Shown here piece by piece: positions 47,815-62,860 of a stretch of 64,000 nt of DNA (position 1 is the stretch's first letter; every line of letters starts with the position of its first letter). Below the pieces are notes generated by a model that saw only the letters and a program-made list of their open reading frames with translations, had not been told where the DNA came from and did not search any database. The stretch comes from Molossus alvarezi (Eukaryota > Chordata > Mammalia > Chiroptera > Molossidae), in assembly GCA_037176705.1 (NCBI GenBank), contig CM073889.1, positions 55,111,596-55,175,595 of the forward strand, given 5' to 3'. Both the position numbers and the translations under genes were made by a program.

Positions 47815-48162
47815 CTATTGTTTTTCTACCTTGTCTTTTAACTTGCTGATTTGGTCTTCAGCTTCTTCTAATCTACAATTGAGTCTTTCTAACGCAGTTT
47901 TCATATCAGCTATGTCATTCTTTATTTCCACTTGATTTTTATTTGTAGCTTCTACCTCTTTTTTTAAGCTGATGTAGTTCCCACTGAGGTCTTTATAATT
48001 CTCATTAAGTTGCTTGTAGTTCTTTCTAAATTTTTTGAGCACTCTTAAAATTATTGCTTTAAATTCTTTATGTGACAAATTGCTTTCTTCCATTTCATGT
48101 AGTTCCTTTTCTGGTGATTCCGCCTTTTCTTCCATTTGGGTGTTGTTTCTTTGTTTCACCAT
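47815..48162 (-). pseudogene. L1 copy d ORF1, N-terminal part
   Basis: 115 codons from ATG at 48162 (MVKQRNNTQMEEKAES), with a coiled coil (NQVEIKNDIADMKTALERLNCRLEEAEDQISKLKDKVEKQ). The frame is lost where the RRM would begin. It is homologous to the N-terminus of the intact ORF1 at 46147. Confidence 0.8.
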
Positions 48163-48229
48163 TTTATCAGTCTCTTAGTTTTAGGCCCAGTGAGGGATGT
48201 TGGGATGTGTAGGCAGGTCAGTGTATATC

Positions 48230-48900
48230 AAATAAGGTTGCTGTGCCTCCTAGATTGTTTTGGTGCGTGGCGCCTCTTGCCTGCTCTGTGTCCTGGAGGA
48301 TTGACAACTAGCAGTTCGTGTAGGTCTTTGGTGGTAGGTGCAGCTGGAGTGCGTGGGTCCAGCTGGTGTGCTGCTGGGTTGCACTGCTGCCTGGTGGGGC
48401 TGAGCTCCTGATCAGTTGCTGCTGCTGCTGCTGGGGACAAGTGTCAGCTCCCTGTTTGCACTGCTACTGCTGCTGCTGTTGCCAGGGGGTGCTCTCTGAT
48501 CCCAATCCTCTGCTGCTGTTGGAAGCTGAGGTATTTTAGCCCCTGGGACTTGGCTTCTGCTGGGAGAGGGGCTCCACTCCAAATCCACTGTTGCAGTTGT
48601 CTGAGGCAGGTCTTGGCTGCCAGAGCCTTGCTTCTGCTTGGGCTGGGCCTGTGCTCCTGATTGGCCTCTGCTTATGCTACTGGTGAATGGGTCTCAGCTG
48701 TTGATCTGCACTCCTGCTGCCTGGGGATGGATATCTGCTCCCCAGCCTCTGCTTCTGGGGGTGTGTCTCAGCTCAAGCCTCAGCTACTATTGGGGGTGGG
48801 GCTCCACTCCTGCCCAGTTACTGCTGCTGTGGGGGAAGGTGCTGTGCTCCCAAGTTGGTGCTACTGCTGCTGGGGGATGGTGCTCACTCCTGGCCAGTTC
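48230..48900. repeat. GC-rich L1 5'UTR with CTG-rich runs
   Basis: The L1 copy d 5'UTR shows many short imperfect (CTG)/(CTGCTGT) runs and repeating 'gggct(c)cactcc' phrases. This suggests internal low-order tandem expansion. No host gene is supported here despite long open frames. Confidence 0.5.
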
Positions 48901-49330
48901 CTGCTTCCCAGAGTAGGTACCTTGACAGCACCTTTACTGTGCGCTTTTCTGCGTTGACAAAGGGGGGTACAGTGGTCCGATGGTGCAAGGCACACCGGTG
49001 GACTCAGGTTGCTCGGCCCTAGCCGCTCCCTGCCACCTCCTTCCAGAGAAGACCAGGGATTTTCCAAAATGGCGGGGCCTTCCAGCGTGCAGGGAGAAGT
49101 GCCCTGACAAGCTGCTTACCATGGTAGCTGGCTGCTCTCCTGTCCACAGCACTGGAACCCCCTGCCCCACGTTTCTGCACTGCTCAAGGTTGTTTGTCCA
49201 CACTCATGTCCACTCACACTCTGTCAAACTTGTTCATACTCTCACACCTCTCCCTTGCTTCGGTCCTGCCCGTGGCCATCTTTTTATATCAGTTGGTTTT
49301 TCAAGTCATATGTTCTTCAGTCTAGCCTCA

Positions 49331-49569
49331 GTTGTGGACCTGAGTAACTCAGGATACATCAGGCTCTGCGAGCCCAACTACTACCCAAGGGTGGTGGAGG
49401 AATTGCTCACAGGGACTCCTCAGCCACTGCAGCTTCTCACTTTCTCCTTCCCCCTACTCCTGAAGAAGAGCAAGCAGCAGCTGTTGATGGTGGGTATGGA
49501 GTTCCCACTGCTCTGGAAGGTGCTGCAATGGAGGCGTCCAGCTTGGTTTCCCATTGTGCTTGGCTAAGA
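49331..49569. other. Unassigned GC-rich stretch right of L1 copy d
   Basis: GC-rich sequence with an open frame on the + strand, ending at taagagttaa. It could be the extreme 5'UTR of L1 copy d, or the 5'-most part of L1 copy c separated from it by the insertion of copy d. The 13-bp match gttaatttttttt at 28773-28785 and 49570-49582 would fit the second reading. I do not recognise the encoded peptide. Confidence 0.35.
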
Positions 49570-49698
49570 GTTAATTTTTTTTGCATATCCTTTCCTTTCT
49601 CCACAGTACCCCGTTTTTTTGGTGTGCTGTATGTATATTGTCAGAAAAAATAGCCATTACACAGTATACTTTCTCCTTTTTAAAAAATGTCACCCAAG

Positions 49699-49893
49699 TT
49701 CGGCTGGTTTGGCTCAGTGGTTGAGCACTGACTCATGCACCAAGAGGTCGCCAGTTTGATTCCTGGTCAAGACACATGCCCAGGTTATGGACCTTATCCC
49801 CAGAGGGGGGCATGCAGGAGGTGGCCAGTCGATATTTTCTCTCATTGATGTTTCCCTCTCATTTCCTCTCTTTCTAAACTCAATAAAGGAAAA
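49699..49893 (+). mobile_element. Ves SINE, sense, inserted in another SINE
   Basis: The head ttcggctggtttggctcag, 'tgcaccaagaggtcgcc', and tail aaactcaataaaggaaaa. The duplication aaaaatgtcacccaag is at 49683-49698 and 49894-49909. The target is itself the tail of the antisense SINE that continues to 50096. Confidence 0.88.
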
Positions 49894-50096
49894 AAAAATG
49901 TCACCCAAGGATATTTTTTATTGATCTTAGAGAGGAGAGAGAAGAAACATTAATGTGAGAGAGAAACATTGATGTGTCTCCTCCTGTACCTGCTCTGACC
50001 AGGGATCGAATCTACAACCTAGGTATGTTCCCTGACCAGGAATAGAACCTGCAACTTTTTGGTGCATGGGATGACATTCTGGGTCAGCTGACCAGG
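49894..50096 (-). mobile_element. Older antisense Ves SINE hosting the previous one
   Basis: The tail tcacccaaggatattttttattg, GA-rich body and a head ending gtcagctgaccaggg. Its tail is duplicated by the SINE at 49699, so it is the older of the two. Confidence 0.8.
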
Positions 50097-50167
50097 GTTA
50101 CTGTCTCCTTTTTAAATTTGAGTCTTACTTCTACAATAACTATATTTAATGCTCACCATCAGTCCTT

Positions 50168-50415
50168 TTTTTTTTTATCCTCACCCGAGGATATTTTTCC
50201 ATTTTTTGTACAGATAGAGTGGGAGGGAGAGAGAGGAAGGGAGAGAGAGAGAGAAACATCGATGTGAAGAGACACATCGAGTGGCTGCTACCCGCACGAC
50301 CAACCAGGGCCGGGGACAAACTGCAACCGAAGTACGTGCCCTTAGCGGGAACCGAACCCGGGTCTCTCCGGACCGCAGGCTGACGCTCTAACCGCTGAGC
50401 CAAACCGGCCAGGGC
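50168..50415 (-). mobile_element. Ves SINE, young, antisense
   Basis: The tail tatcctcacccgaggatattt, ttgtacagatagagtgggag, full body and a head ending aaaccggccagggc. The perfect duplication accatcagtcctt is at 50155-50167 and 50416-50428. Nearly identical to the copy at 2398. Confidence 0.93.
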
Positions 50416-50428
50416 ACCATCAGTCCTT

Positions 50429-50853
50429 ATGTTGATTAATTCCTTTAGTAATTTTGATGATCTGGAGGTCATTCTCTAGGAGATGCTGCAGGAAGGGCTC
50501 AGTGATTTTTTTTACAGGTTGATACCAGGTTGTGCCTTTTATGCTTGTAAGTTACTTTTACTGAATATAAAATCCATGGCTTACATCTCTTTCCTTGAGT
50601 ATCTTAAATAGATTATTTCATTTCCCTTTTTTGGCATAAAGTGTTTCTATCAAGATCTGATGATAACTTGATTTTTTTTCCCTATAGTAAGTCATTTGCT
50701 CTTTTTATCTAGATGCAGAAGAATTTTTTCTGTCTTTAAAGTATAATGCTTTTACTAGAACATGGCAGTCATTGCTGTCCTTGGGTAGTCATTGTAGTCT
50801 TTCAGTTTAGAATTTTGAACTTTTTGAAACTTTTCTCCAATGGGTGTTGAATC
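50429..50853. other. Intron 5, nothing recognised
   Basis: AT-rich intronic sequence without a feature I can name. Confidence 0.4.
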
Positions 50854-51090
50854 TTTTTTTTTTTTTTTTTCTTCACCAGAGGACATTTTTCCATTTTTTG
50901 TTCAGATAGAGTGGGAGGGAGAGAGAAATATCGACATGAAAGGGACACATCGAGTGGCTGCCTCCTGCATGTTCCCAACCAGGGCCGAGGACAAAACTGC
51001 AACCGAAGTACGTGCCCTTAGCAGGAACTGAACCTGGGGCTCTCTGGACCGTAGGCTGACACTTTAACCGCTGAGCCAAACTGACCAGGG
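50854..51090 (-). mobile_element. Ves SINE, antisense
   Basis: A T-tract, tail tcttcaccagaggacattt, ttcagatagagtgggagg, and head ending aaactgaccaggg. The target gttgaatcttt is found on both sides (from 50844 and 51097). Confidence 0.88.
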
Positions 51091-51532
51091 TTAGGGGTTG
51101 AATCTTTGTCTGTCTTCAGTATTTGGCACTTTCTCTAGAATCTTTTCTTCATTTAAAACTTTTCTTCTTGTTACCTTTGAATCATAAGGCATTATCTGTT
51201 TATTTACTCACATTCCTTCTAGCTTAGCCTTCTTTTCTAAAATGATATTTTTCTTTTTAATTTTTTCTGAGTTCTGAGACTTCTGAATTTCTATAAATCT
51301 GTTTTTTATTGCTCTTCCATGACTTGTGTCATTTTCATAATACCTTTGGCTTGTTTTGAAATAGTAGGAACAGTTTTGATTGGTTTTGTGGGCATGCGTT
51401 CTGGCATGCTTCCATTTTCTCTAAGGATGTTTTTTGTTACTTTAAAAATTTATTTTTAATTATAGTTGATATTGTAAGTTTAAAAAATATAACTTAATCT
51501 TAAAGGGGAAGTCTTATACTTTTCTGTTGCTC
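51091..51532. other. Intron 5, nothing recognised
   Basis: AT-rich, no gene and no repeat I can name. Confidence 0.4.
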
Positions 51533-51795
51533 TTTTTTTTTGTGTGTGTGTTAAGCCTCACCTGAGGATATTTTTTCATTGATTTTCAGATAGAGTGGAA
51601 GGGAGGGAGGAAGGCAGGGAGGGAAGGAAATAGAGAGAAAAAAAAACTTTGATGTGAGAGAGAGACATTGATTGACCCTGACTGGGTTGGGGATCGAACC
51701 TGCTACCTGGGTATGTGCCCTTGACTGGGGATCAGATCTGTGACCCTTTGGTCCATGGGCTGATGCTCTAACTGCTGAGCCAAATCAGCTAGGGC
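51533..51795 (-). mobile_element. Ves SINE, antisense
   Basis: A T/TG tract, tail gcctcacctgaggatatt, a gggagggaggaaggc body and head ending aaatcagctagggc. The flank ctgttgctctttttt recurs as ctgttgttcattttt on the right. Confidence 0.83.
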
Positions 51796-51796
51796 C

Positions 51797-53438
<1,642 letters not shown>

Positions 53439-53999
53439 TGTTGTAACCCAGGAGATCGACCACACTCAGACTCCATTTTTCAGTTTTTGGGGATGTTTTA
53501 TTACCTGCGCAGGGACTGCAGCCAACCTACACAGAGGAGAACTGCAGCCCCGAGCTCAGGGGGAGGGTTGCTTATATAGGGCAGGGGTCATTCAAGAGTT
53601 TAGCAGAGCAAGCAAGCTGCGTGTACAGAAGCCGAGGCAGTTAGCGATAAGCAGGAGGGAACGGAGGGGGGAGGGAGCTGAGGGGAAAGGGAACTGGGTG
53701 AACTGGGTGAGCATACATCTGTCCTGCTATTCATTCCATTATCCAAAGTTTAAAAACTAACAAATTCAAGACAGATATCAGCGGTCAGTCAGGTGCAATA
53801 CACACATGTTGAACAGTTACAGTTTTATGGGGTAAAGGGAGCTTCAGTTTCTCCCTATCAGTTTCTTTACAGAGCATGCAGGACACTCTGGCCTTGGGGC
53901 CGTTTCTGTCCTCCCTTTTCTTGAAGGATGTTGCTTTTCAAATTCCCAGTGAAGGTCAAACTCTAGTTAATTTTTATGGGGCTAAAGCCCTCTATAACA
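53439..53999 (-). mobile_element. Retroviral-type LTR, antisense
   Basis: On the minus strand the segment begins TGTTATAGAGGG (53999) and ends GGGTTACAACA (53439), with TG...CA ends and a short imperfect inverted repeat. It carries a TATA box (TATATAAG, 53571-53578) and an AATAAA signal (53497-53502) about 75 bp downstream, followed by a short U5. That order is LTR architecture. No 4-6-bp duplication flanks it. A purine-rich CAATGGGGAA lies just before its 5' end, so it may be the 3' LTR of a partly deleted provirus. The family is not recognised. Confidence 0.6.
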
Positions 54000-54590
54000 T
54001 TCCCCATTGTTCGTCTTGCTGTCTCTGAGGTTGTTAATTAGGGCAGCTTAAAGACAAGTTGGATTCTAAGGACAGTGAGCTACAACAAGACATTCAATGG
54101 GGAATGGGTAGTTCCTCCAAGTAAAACTAGATTGCTGTTGACCAGGAGAAGAGAGAGTGAGTCTGTGCAGGCAAAAGCAGGACATGTCCACTGTACTCTG
54201 TAACAATTTTCAACCATGTGAAGAGACAGAACAGTTGGACTAACTTTTCAGGGTCTTCTTCAAGTCTCTGAGAGGCTCTCTCCAGATAGAATACACACAG
54301 CTCTGTGAGCTGTGTGATTCCAAGGAGTAGGCCAGTACTGGTGAGCCCTTGTGAATGCAGGTTTCAGAGAGACAGACAGTTGTTGCCTCAGCAGAAGAAT
54401 AGTCTCATACTCTGGACTTTCTCGCAGTGGGTCAGCTATCTCAGGTGGTCAGGTGTTCCCTGGTGTTGGAAGGAAAGCAGAGTGGAGTGTGAACTTAGTG
54501 ACCCTGAAAGGCCACCTAACGGAGCCTTGGAATTTTCCAACCCTAAATAAACTTGGTTGTCAGTGCAGTTCGTCTGAGGCTATATTTTAT
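54000..54590 (-). mobile_element. Possible retroviral internal remnant
   Basis: The sequence directly 5' of the LTR on its strand is not repeat I can name. It has no long open frame and starts with a polypurine-like stretch against the LTR. It could be decayed internal provirus, or simply intron sequence. It ends within about 20 bp of the exon 7 acceptor. Confidence 0.25.
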
Positions 54591-54606
54591 TCCCATCTGC
54601 CTCCAG

Positions 54607-54745
54607 GAACATCCAAGTTGACAGTCCCTATGAAATCAGCCGTGACCCAGATGAGCTGCACTACACCTACCTGGACACATTTGGCCGCCCTGTGATTGTT
54701 GCCTACAAAAAAAATCTGGTAGAACAGCACATTCAGGACATTGTG
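54607..54745 (+). CDS. RPN1: RPN1 exon 7
   Basis: A 139-nt exon. One base completes an arginine codon (AG|G), then 46 codons [46 protein letters not shown] follow (residues 379-425). Acceptor ctgcctccag ends at 54606; donor gtatgtg starts at 54746. It is the membrane-proximal lumenal part, including the [25 protein letters not shown] block that is strongly conserved in ribophorin I. Confidence 0.97.
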
Positions 54746-54956
54746 GTATGTGACTCCACTATTCTGCCTCCTATGCCTCCCTTCACAGAGAATGATTGCT
54801 GTGGGCCAGGTTTTACTCATCTTTCTGTCCTTGGGCTGGAGTGGTTTGAACACAGCATCCTCTAGGAGGTAGGGCTGGGCAGGTGGGGTGGGGCAGTCTG
54901 GATGATTGTTGGCTTGGTGAAGCCCCTTTGGCCCCCAGGTTTCTGAGTCCATGTAG

Positions 54957-55689
<733 letters not shown>

Positions 55690-57825
55690 TTTTTAAAAAA
55701 ATTCACTTTTATGGAAACTGCAAGAAAGATAAAATAACTCTTGTATGCTTGTTACCTAGACATAGCAGTTAATATTCAGCTTCTCTCTATATATACATCA
55801 TTATTTTTCCTGAACCATTTGAGAAGTTTGCAGACAGTTGTGCTCCTTTACACTTACAGCCTGAGAACAAGGGTATTCTCTTACAGAACCATGATGCAAC
55901 AGTCAAATTCAGGAAATGTAATGTTATACTATTCACCAACATGCAGTCCATGTTCAAATGTTGCTGATTATCCCAGTGATAACTTTAAAAAAACTTTTTT
56001 TTTTTCTCTATTGATATTAAAGAGAGAGAGGAAGGGAGAAGGAGAGAGAGATAGAAACATTGATGAGAGAGAACGTTGATTGGCCATCTCCTGCATGCCC
56101 TCTACTGGGGATCAGGCCCACAACCTGGTCATGTACCCTGACTGGGAATTGAACCGGTGACCTCTTGGTGCATGGGTTGATGCTCAACCACTGAGCCATA
56201 CCGGCTGGGCCCAGTGATAACTTTTATAGCAATTATTTTTCATACTTCAGAATTCAATTGAGGATCATGCAATTCATTTAGTTATCATAGTTCCTCAGTC
56301 TCCTTTAACCTGGAACAGTTCCAAAGCCTTTCTATGTCTTTAATGACCTTGACATAGTTGAAGTTTAGAGACCATTTGAAGTTTGTAGACTGTTCCTTAG
56401 TTTACATTTATCTTATGTTTCTCTCTGATTAAATTCAGATTATGCATTTTTGGCAAGAACACTATAAAGTGATGCCACATTTACAGTGTATCAGGAGGTC
56501 CTAGTGTTGGTGATATTAACTCTAATTACTTGCCTAAGTTGGTGTCTACCTGGTTTCTTTATTATAAAGTTATTATTTTTCTCTTTTTAATTAATAATCT
56601 GTTTTAGGCTTTATAAATATATTCATATACATTCATTCATTTATTTTAACATTTATTATTGATTCTTGTCTGAATGTGTTTTTTAGAATGGTGGTTGAAA
56701 AACTATGATTCCTTTTACACTATTAGTTGGCATTCTGTAAAAAAAAGCTTTTCTTTTTGGTTGGTTGGTTATTTTTTGGATTCATGGGTTTTTACTGTGT
56801 TCCATGGATTTTTCTCCACTGGTGCTATTTATTTTGATGCTCAAATTGTCCCAAATTTTACTGTCTTTTTAATATCTTTGTCATGTTTTTGAGCACTTCC
56901 TTATTGTTGGCACAATAACACATCACATTTCAGATGTATCTTGTATTTTCTCCAAGGAGCATTAGTTCCTTTTAGTGCAGAATGGTACCTTGAGACCATA
57001 ATCTATGAGCAAGGTGTGATCATTGCTTTTGGACTATAACTGCTTCTAAGCCTTTTCAGTAGACAGAGTGAGGAAATAAATATATGTGCTGTTTAAAATA
57101 TGATGTCTTTAATTCTGTTCTAACACCACACGGTTCTTGCCTGTCTTTATGCCTATATTTCCGATTCCCTACAATGTCAATATATTTATTTATTTGCTGA
57201 ATTCTATAAACACACAAAATAGTTTCAGAATTAGTACTTTTATACCATTACAAACAGCAAACCTATCAAGTAGAATCCAAGATTTGTTTGCAGTTCTTTT
57301 TGTCTTTGAACTGAGAATATATTGCCAAAGCACTATGTTCCTAAGGTAATTGGCTTAGTTCTTTTTTCCTGTGCTCTGCATCTGAAATATAGTTAAGTTC
57401 ATTTATTTCTGTTTGAATTTTATTCTAGTTTTCCCTCCCTCATTGTTAATATTTAATTTTGGTTATGAATTTGTAAAACATTAAAAAGTTCTAAATTTAG
57501 AACTTGAAAATGGTACTGATTCCTCTACCCTTTCCTCTCCTGCCTTGTAGGTAACCAATTTCATCAGTCCTGGGATAGCTTTTCTGATTTGTTTATTTTG
57601 CAAAAATAAGGAGATACTTTAATTTTTATTTTTTTACACAAGAGGTAGCAACAGTATATATTGTGTGTACTTTCCTTTTTCACTTAACAAATATATCCTG
57701 AAAATCACCCATATTGGTTGATAGAGATCTTCCTCATTACTTTTTTTTGCTTCAGAGTGTGCTTCATTATATGGATTGGTCATAATTTATTCTACCAATT
57801 TTCTATGTAGATTTTATTTTTTATT
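55690..57825 (+). repeat. Ancient L1M 3'UTR, long
   Basis: A long run in the order of old L1M 3'UTRs: 'cagttaatattcagcttctc', 'agttcctcagtctcctttaacctggaacag', 'tgaccttgacatagttgaag', 'gattatgcatttttggcaag', 'tggtgatattaactctaattactt', 'ttagttggcattctgtaaa', and near the end 'tttttcacttaacaaatatatcctg' and 'gagatcttcctcattac'. A Ves SINE interrupts it at 55987-56209. Confidence 0.65.
55987..56209 (-). mobile_element. Ves SINE, antisense, in L1M
   Basis: The tail ctctattgatattaaag, GA-rich body, 'gacctcttggtgcatggg' and head ending ataccggctggg. The perfect duplication cccagtgataacttt is at 55972-55986 and 56210-56224. Confidence 0.93.
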
Positions 57826-58035
57826 TAAAAATATGTTTGTATTGATTTTAGAGAGAGGAAGGGAGAGAGAGAGAGAGAGAAACATTGATGAGTGAGAAAC
57901 ATTGATCAGCTGCCTCCTGCATACCCCCTACTCGGGATTGAACCTGCAATCTGGGCACGTGCCCTGGCCAGGAATGGAACCAGCGGTCCTCGGTGCATGG
58001 GATGACACTCAAGCAACTGAGCCACACTGGCCAGG
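57826..58035 (-). mobile_element. Ves SINE, antisense
   Basis: The tail tttgtattgattttagag, GA-rich body with gaaacattgatgagtg, and head ending cacactggccaggg. Confidence 0.87.
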
Positions 58036-59924
<1,889 letters not shown>

Positions 59925-60181
59925 CCCCTGCCAGTCATCTACAGGGTGGGCCCAGGGTGCTGCACTTACAGATGGCAAGTGTGTATGTGTGTGGGGGTAT
60001 AGGGTGGGGGTGGGTGGGAGAGTTGAACTTCGAGGCCAGTGAATGCTGACATCTGTATTTTGTAAAAGGCCTGCAAGGAAGAGAAGCCAGGCCCCACCTT
60101 AGACAACACAAAATGCTTAGTTTTTGTCCCTAAACTGTTCCTTTAAAACACACACACACCAAAAACTTAAATTCCATTAAA

Positions 60182-60187
60182 AATAAA
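60182..60187 (+). terminator. AATAAA polyadenylation signal, proximal
   Basis: AATAAA in the RPN1 3'UTR, about 260 nt after the stop, in an A/T-rich context. It may be used for a shorter transcript. Confidence 0.5.
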
Positions 60188-60364
60188 ATATCTTTTATGT
60201 TTTGAACAAGGACATTTTCAATATTTGATTGGTTTTGTTTTATTCTGAAGCTTAGGATATCCTTTCAAGCCAGTAAGCTCCTTGTTTTATGCTCTTCTAA
60301 TTCCTGATGTTTGGGTATTTTGCAAGTGTGTGTATGTTTTTAAAAATGTGTGTGACTAAAAGAA

Positions 60365-60370
60365 AATAAA
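60365..60370 (+). terminator. AATAAA polyadenylation signal, distal (likely main)
   Basis: AATAAA followed by gcagggactgtgaaacattt and a GT/T-rich stretch (tttgttttgttcttttg), the expected downstream element. It is the better candidate for the main RPN1 cleavage site. Confidence 0.7.
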
Positions 60371-60426
60371 GCAGGGACTGTGAAACATTTGTTTTGTTCT
60401 TTTGACAATCTCATAACTTATTTCTT

Positions 60427-60643
60427 GTTAAATGTTTTTGTTTTTGTTTTTTATAGAGAGAAGAAGGGAGGGTAAGAGAGAGATAGAAACATTGATGAGA
60501 AAGAGAAGTATCAACATCAATTGGCTGCCTCCTGCATGCCCCCTACTGGGGATAAAGCCCACAACCCAGGCATATGCCCTGATTGGGAATCGAATCTCCT
60601 GGTGCATAGGTCAATGCTCAGCCACTGAGCCACCAGCTGGGCC
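60427..60643 (-). mobile_element. Ves SINE, antisense, just past the gene
   Basis: A T-rich tail (tttttgtttttt), GA-rich body and head ending caccagctgggcc. The perfect 14-bp duplication ataacttatttctt is at 60413-60426 and 60644-60657. Confidence 0.92.
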
Positions 60644-60739
60644 ATAACTTATTTCTTAAGTTCAAGTATAATGCTTTTATCAAGTGCTTTTTATTCATTA
60701 AATAATGGACTTCTCCTTAGAGCAAGTGTGCGTAGCAAG

Positions 60740-60790
60740 TATTGGTTATATGTTAGAACACATAACATATTGGTTATGTGTTAGAACACA
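60740..60790. repeat. 28-bp tandem repeat, about two units
   Basis: tattggttatatgttagaac (from 60740) and tattggttatgtgttagaac (from 60768) start two units 28 bp apart. The second unit is partial. Confidence 0.9.
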
Positions 60791-61059
60791 AAGGTAAAGT
60801 GGCCTTCATAAGGTTGCAGAACAGAGTGGTGAAGTGAAGCCTCTGTTCTTGAATTTTTTGATTACCTGTTTTTCATCACATGCTCTACTAGGCACTAAAG
60901 AAATGATGATAGGCAAAGCAGAGATGATTCTTATGGAGGACAGATAGTCAAATAATCAGACACAAATTCATAATCACAAACTGACAAAACGTTGTGAGGA
61001 AAAGGGTCCTCTGATGGTATAAACTGGGCAGTACTGGACTTATTCTGCAAGGGAGCTGG

Positions 61060-62420
61060 GGAAAGGTTCAGTGAAGGAAGGGACTTTTGAGTTGAGCTCT
61101 TTATGAGTTACACAGATGGTAGGGGATGGTGGGGCAGAGAGTATTCCAGGTAGAGAGCATACCATGTACAAAAGCCCTGGGACAGGCTGGGGCTTGACAT
61201 GAAAGTGATTCAGAGAGTAAGGTGGACAGTGTACAACAGAGCTGCAGAAGAAAAGTACAGAAAAAGATAAGGTTTTATAAGTCTGTCAAAGCTTTTGGCT
61301 TGATCCTAAAATGAAAGGAAGACTGACCAGTGTGTGAGAAACATGCTTAGATTTGTGTTTGGAGCTGAGAATGAACTGCTGAAGGCTGTAAGGGTATGGG
61401 AGAAAAACCTGAGAGCCTCTTGTAATACAGGCAAAAGATGAAGGTTTGGGCAAGGGTGGTGATGTACCAACATGGATAGAGTTGAGAGATTTAGGTGGGG
61501 AAATCAACAGTGCTAAATGAGTGCCATGCTTTCTCCCACTGTTCTCTGGGGTATGCACCTCGTTTTCACCTAGTTAATTACTATTCATCCTTCAGGTAAC
61601 AGTTTAAGGTTTCTGTCTCGTGGGAGCCTTTCAGGACCTCTCAGACTCAATCAAACCCTGATGTGCCCTCTTGTTCTATCTGTACCTTTCCACATCACAT
61701 TGCAAAGTTAGAATGTGTGTGATTACTGGACTAGCTCTGATAGTGCAGGGGTTTTGTCTGGTATGCTTACCCTTATGTTATCAGCTAGATGTTCAGATCA
61801 TTGTATTACACATAGTAAGTGGCTTACTGAATGAATGAGTTGCTTAAATATTGGTGGGGTTGGTTGAGGGATGATTGTGCAATTCATTTAATATGGGAAG
61901 ATCTGTAGGTTTGAGGAAGATAATGATAAGTTTTGTTTCAGACATGGTAAGGTGGGTGTGCCTGCAACATCCAAGTGGGAATGTCTATGGGCAGTTGGAT
62001 ATTTAGGCCTGTAGTTCAGAGGAGAAGTCTAGTGTGGAAATGATAAATGTGGGGGGGTCATTCAGCATGTAGAAATGGTGAGGTGGAGGTTGTGGTGGGT
62101 AAGGCTACCTAGGAAGGGTGCCGAGTAAGAAGAGACCCAGAACTGAACATTAGGACTTTAAAGTACAGTGGCCATGTCATTGCACACAAGTTGATAAGGT
62201 GGCCAGTGAGGTAAGAGAAAGGCCAGGACCATGTAGTGTCTTGGAAGCCAAGTGGAAAGATGTTTCGAGGAGGAGCAATCAGCGAGTGCTGCTGAGAGTT
62301 GTCAAGCGGAAGGAAGAATGGAAGATGTTTGTTGGTTTTAGGAATGGGTCAGTGAAGTCATTCTATGGACACTGTAGAACTGTTGGTGGAGTGATGAAAA
62401 TGGGGATTGGACTGAGGTGA
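61060..62420 (+). repeat. Ancient interspersed repeat (same family as 5880-6900)
   Basis: Blocks such as 'agtattccaggtagagagcataccatgtacaaaagccctgggacagg', 'ggaatgtctatgggcagttggatatttaggc' and 'aggaccatgtagtgtcttggaagccaag' are typical of one mammalian-wide repeat. An L2-like segment (61555-61850) interrupts it. I cannot name the family from memory. Confidence 0.45.
61555..61850 (+). repeat. L2 3'-end fragment
   Basis: Shows 'acctagttaattactattcatccttcagg', 'gggagcctttcaggacctctc', 'catcacattg' and 'cacatagtaagtggcttactgaatgaatgag', the L2 3' order. Confidence 0.65.
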
Positions 62421-62649
62421 GGCTTCTTTTGAATATTAACTGCATTTCACAGACACTGTGAAAGGGATGAGTTTGGGGTAGCTAAGGGAGGATATGCAGC
62501 TGAAAGTTTTAAGATGGAAGAGATTCAATTGTGTTAAGTGCTATCAAGAAGGATCCAATGGAAAATTGGAGGCTGAATATAGAGGAGATAAAATAATTGT
62601 GGACAATATGAAGTATTTGCAGTGGTAAGATATGTGGTCCAAGGAACAG

Positions 62650-62860
62650 TGGAAGAACTGGAACATGGATATAGAAGAGGACACTCCTTCAAGAGTGGAG
62701 CTCTGCAGTCATAGGGTCCACATGAAAATTTGAATCCTGCCACCCACTGTGACCTTAGGCATAGCTTTTGGGTGTCAGTTTTCTCATTTGTAAAATGAAG
62801 CAGTGCTATATTAGCCACTTGGTAGGATGGCTTTAAGAATCATATGAGGTAATAAGTGTG
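62650..62860 (+). repeat. MIR SINE
   Basis: Shows 'gaatcctgccacccactgtgacc', 'gtgtcagttttctcatttgtaaaatgaag' and 'atcatatgaggtaataagtgtg', the MIR order in sense orientation. Confidence 0.75.

Larger units (their letters stand above)
36785..49330 (-). mobile_element. L1 copy d, antisense, split by a younger L1
   Basis: The 3' end starts at a TTTC-rich tail and attaatttttgttacagctg (36785-36830). ORF2 C-terminal and RT blocks follow to 41128. They include [19 protein letters not shown] near 37150, [34 protein letters not shown] near 37450, and [32 protein letters not shown] near 38350. After the inserted L1 (41144-46628) the ORF2 N-terminus resumes ([25 protein letters not shown], about 46730-46644), then ORF1 (about 48162-46750) and a GC-rich 5'UTR. 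The 5' boundary is uncertain: a GGCCATCTT (AAGATGGCC) YY1-like site at 49274-49282 suggests an end near 49285-49330. Confidence 0.8.
59925..60385 (+). other. RPN1: RPN1 3'UTR
   Basis: Sequence from the stop to the likely cleavage site, about 460 nt. The end is placed about 15-20 nt after the second polyadenylation signal, so it is approximate. Confidence 0.75.

Noticed and set aside
48980..49567. 195-residue open frame as a gene
   Set aside because: Its first part lies in the L1 copy d 5'UTR, opposite in strand to the element, with no recognisable domain. GC-rich DNA often gives long chance frames. Only the end (49331-49569) is kept as an open question.
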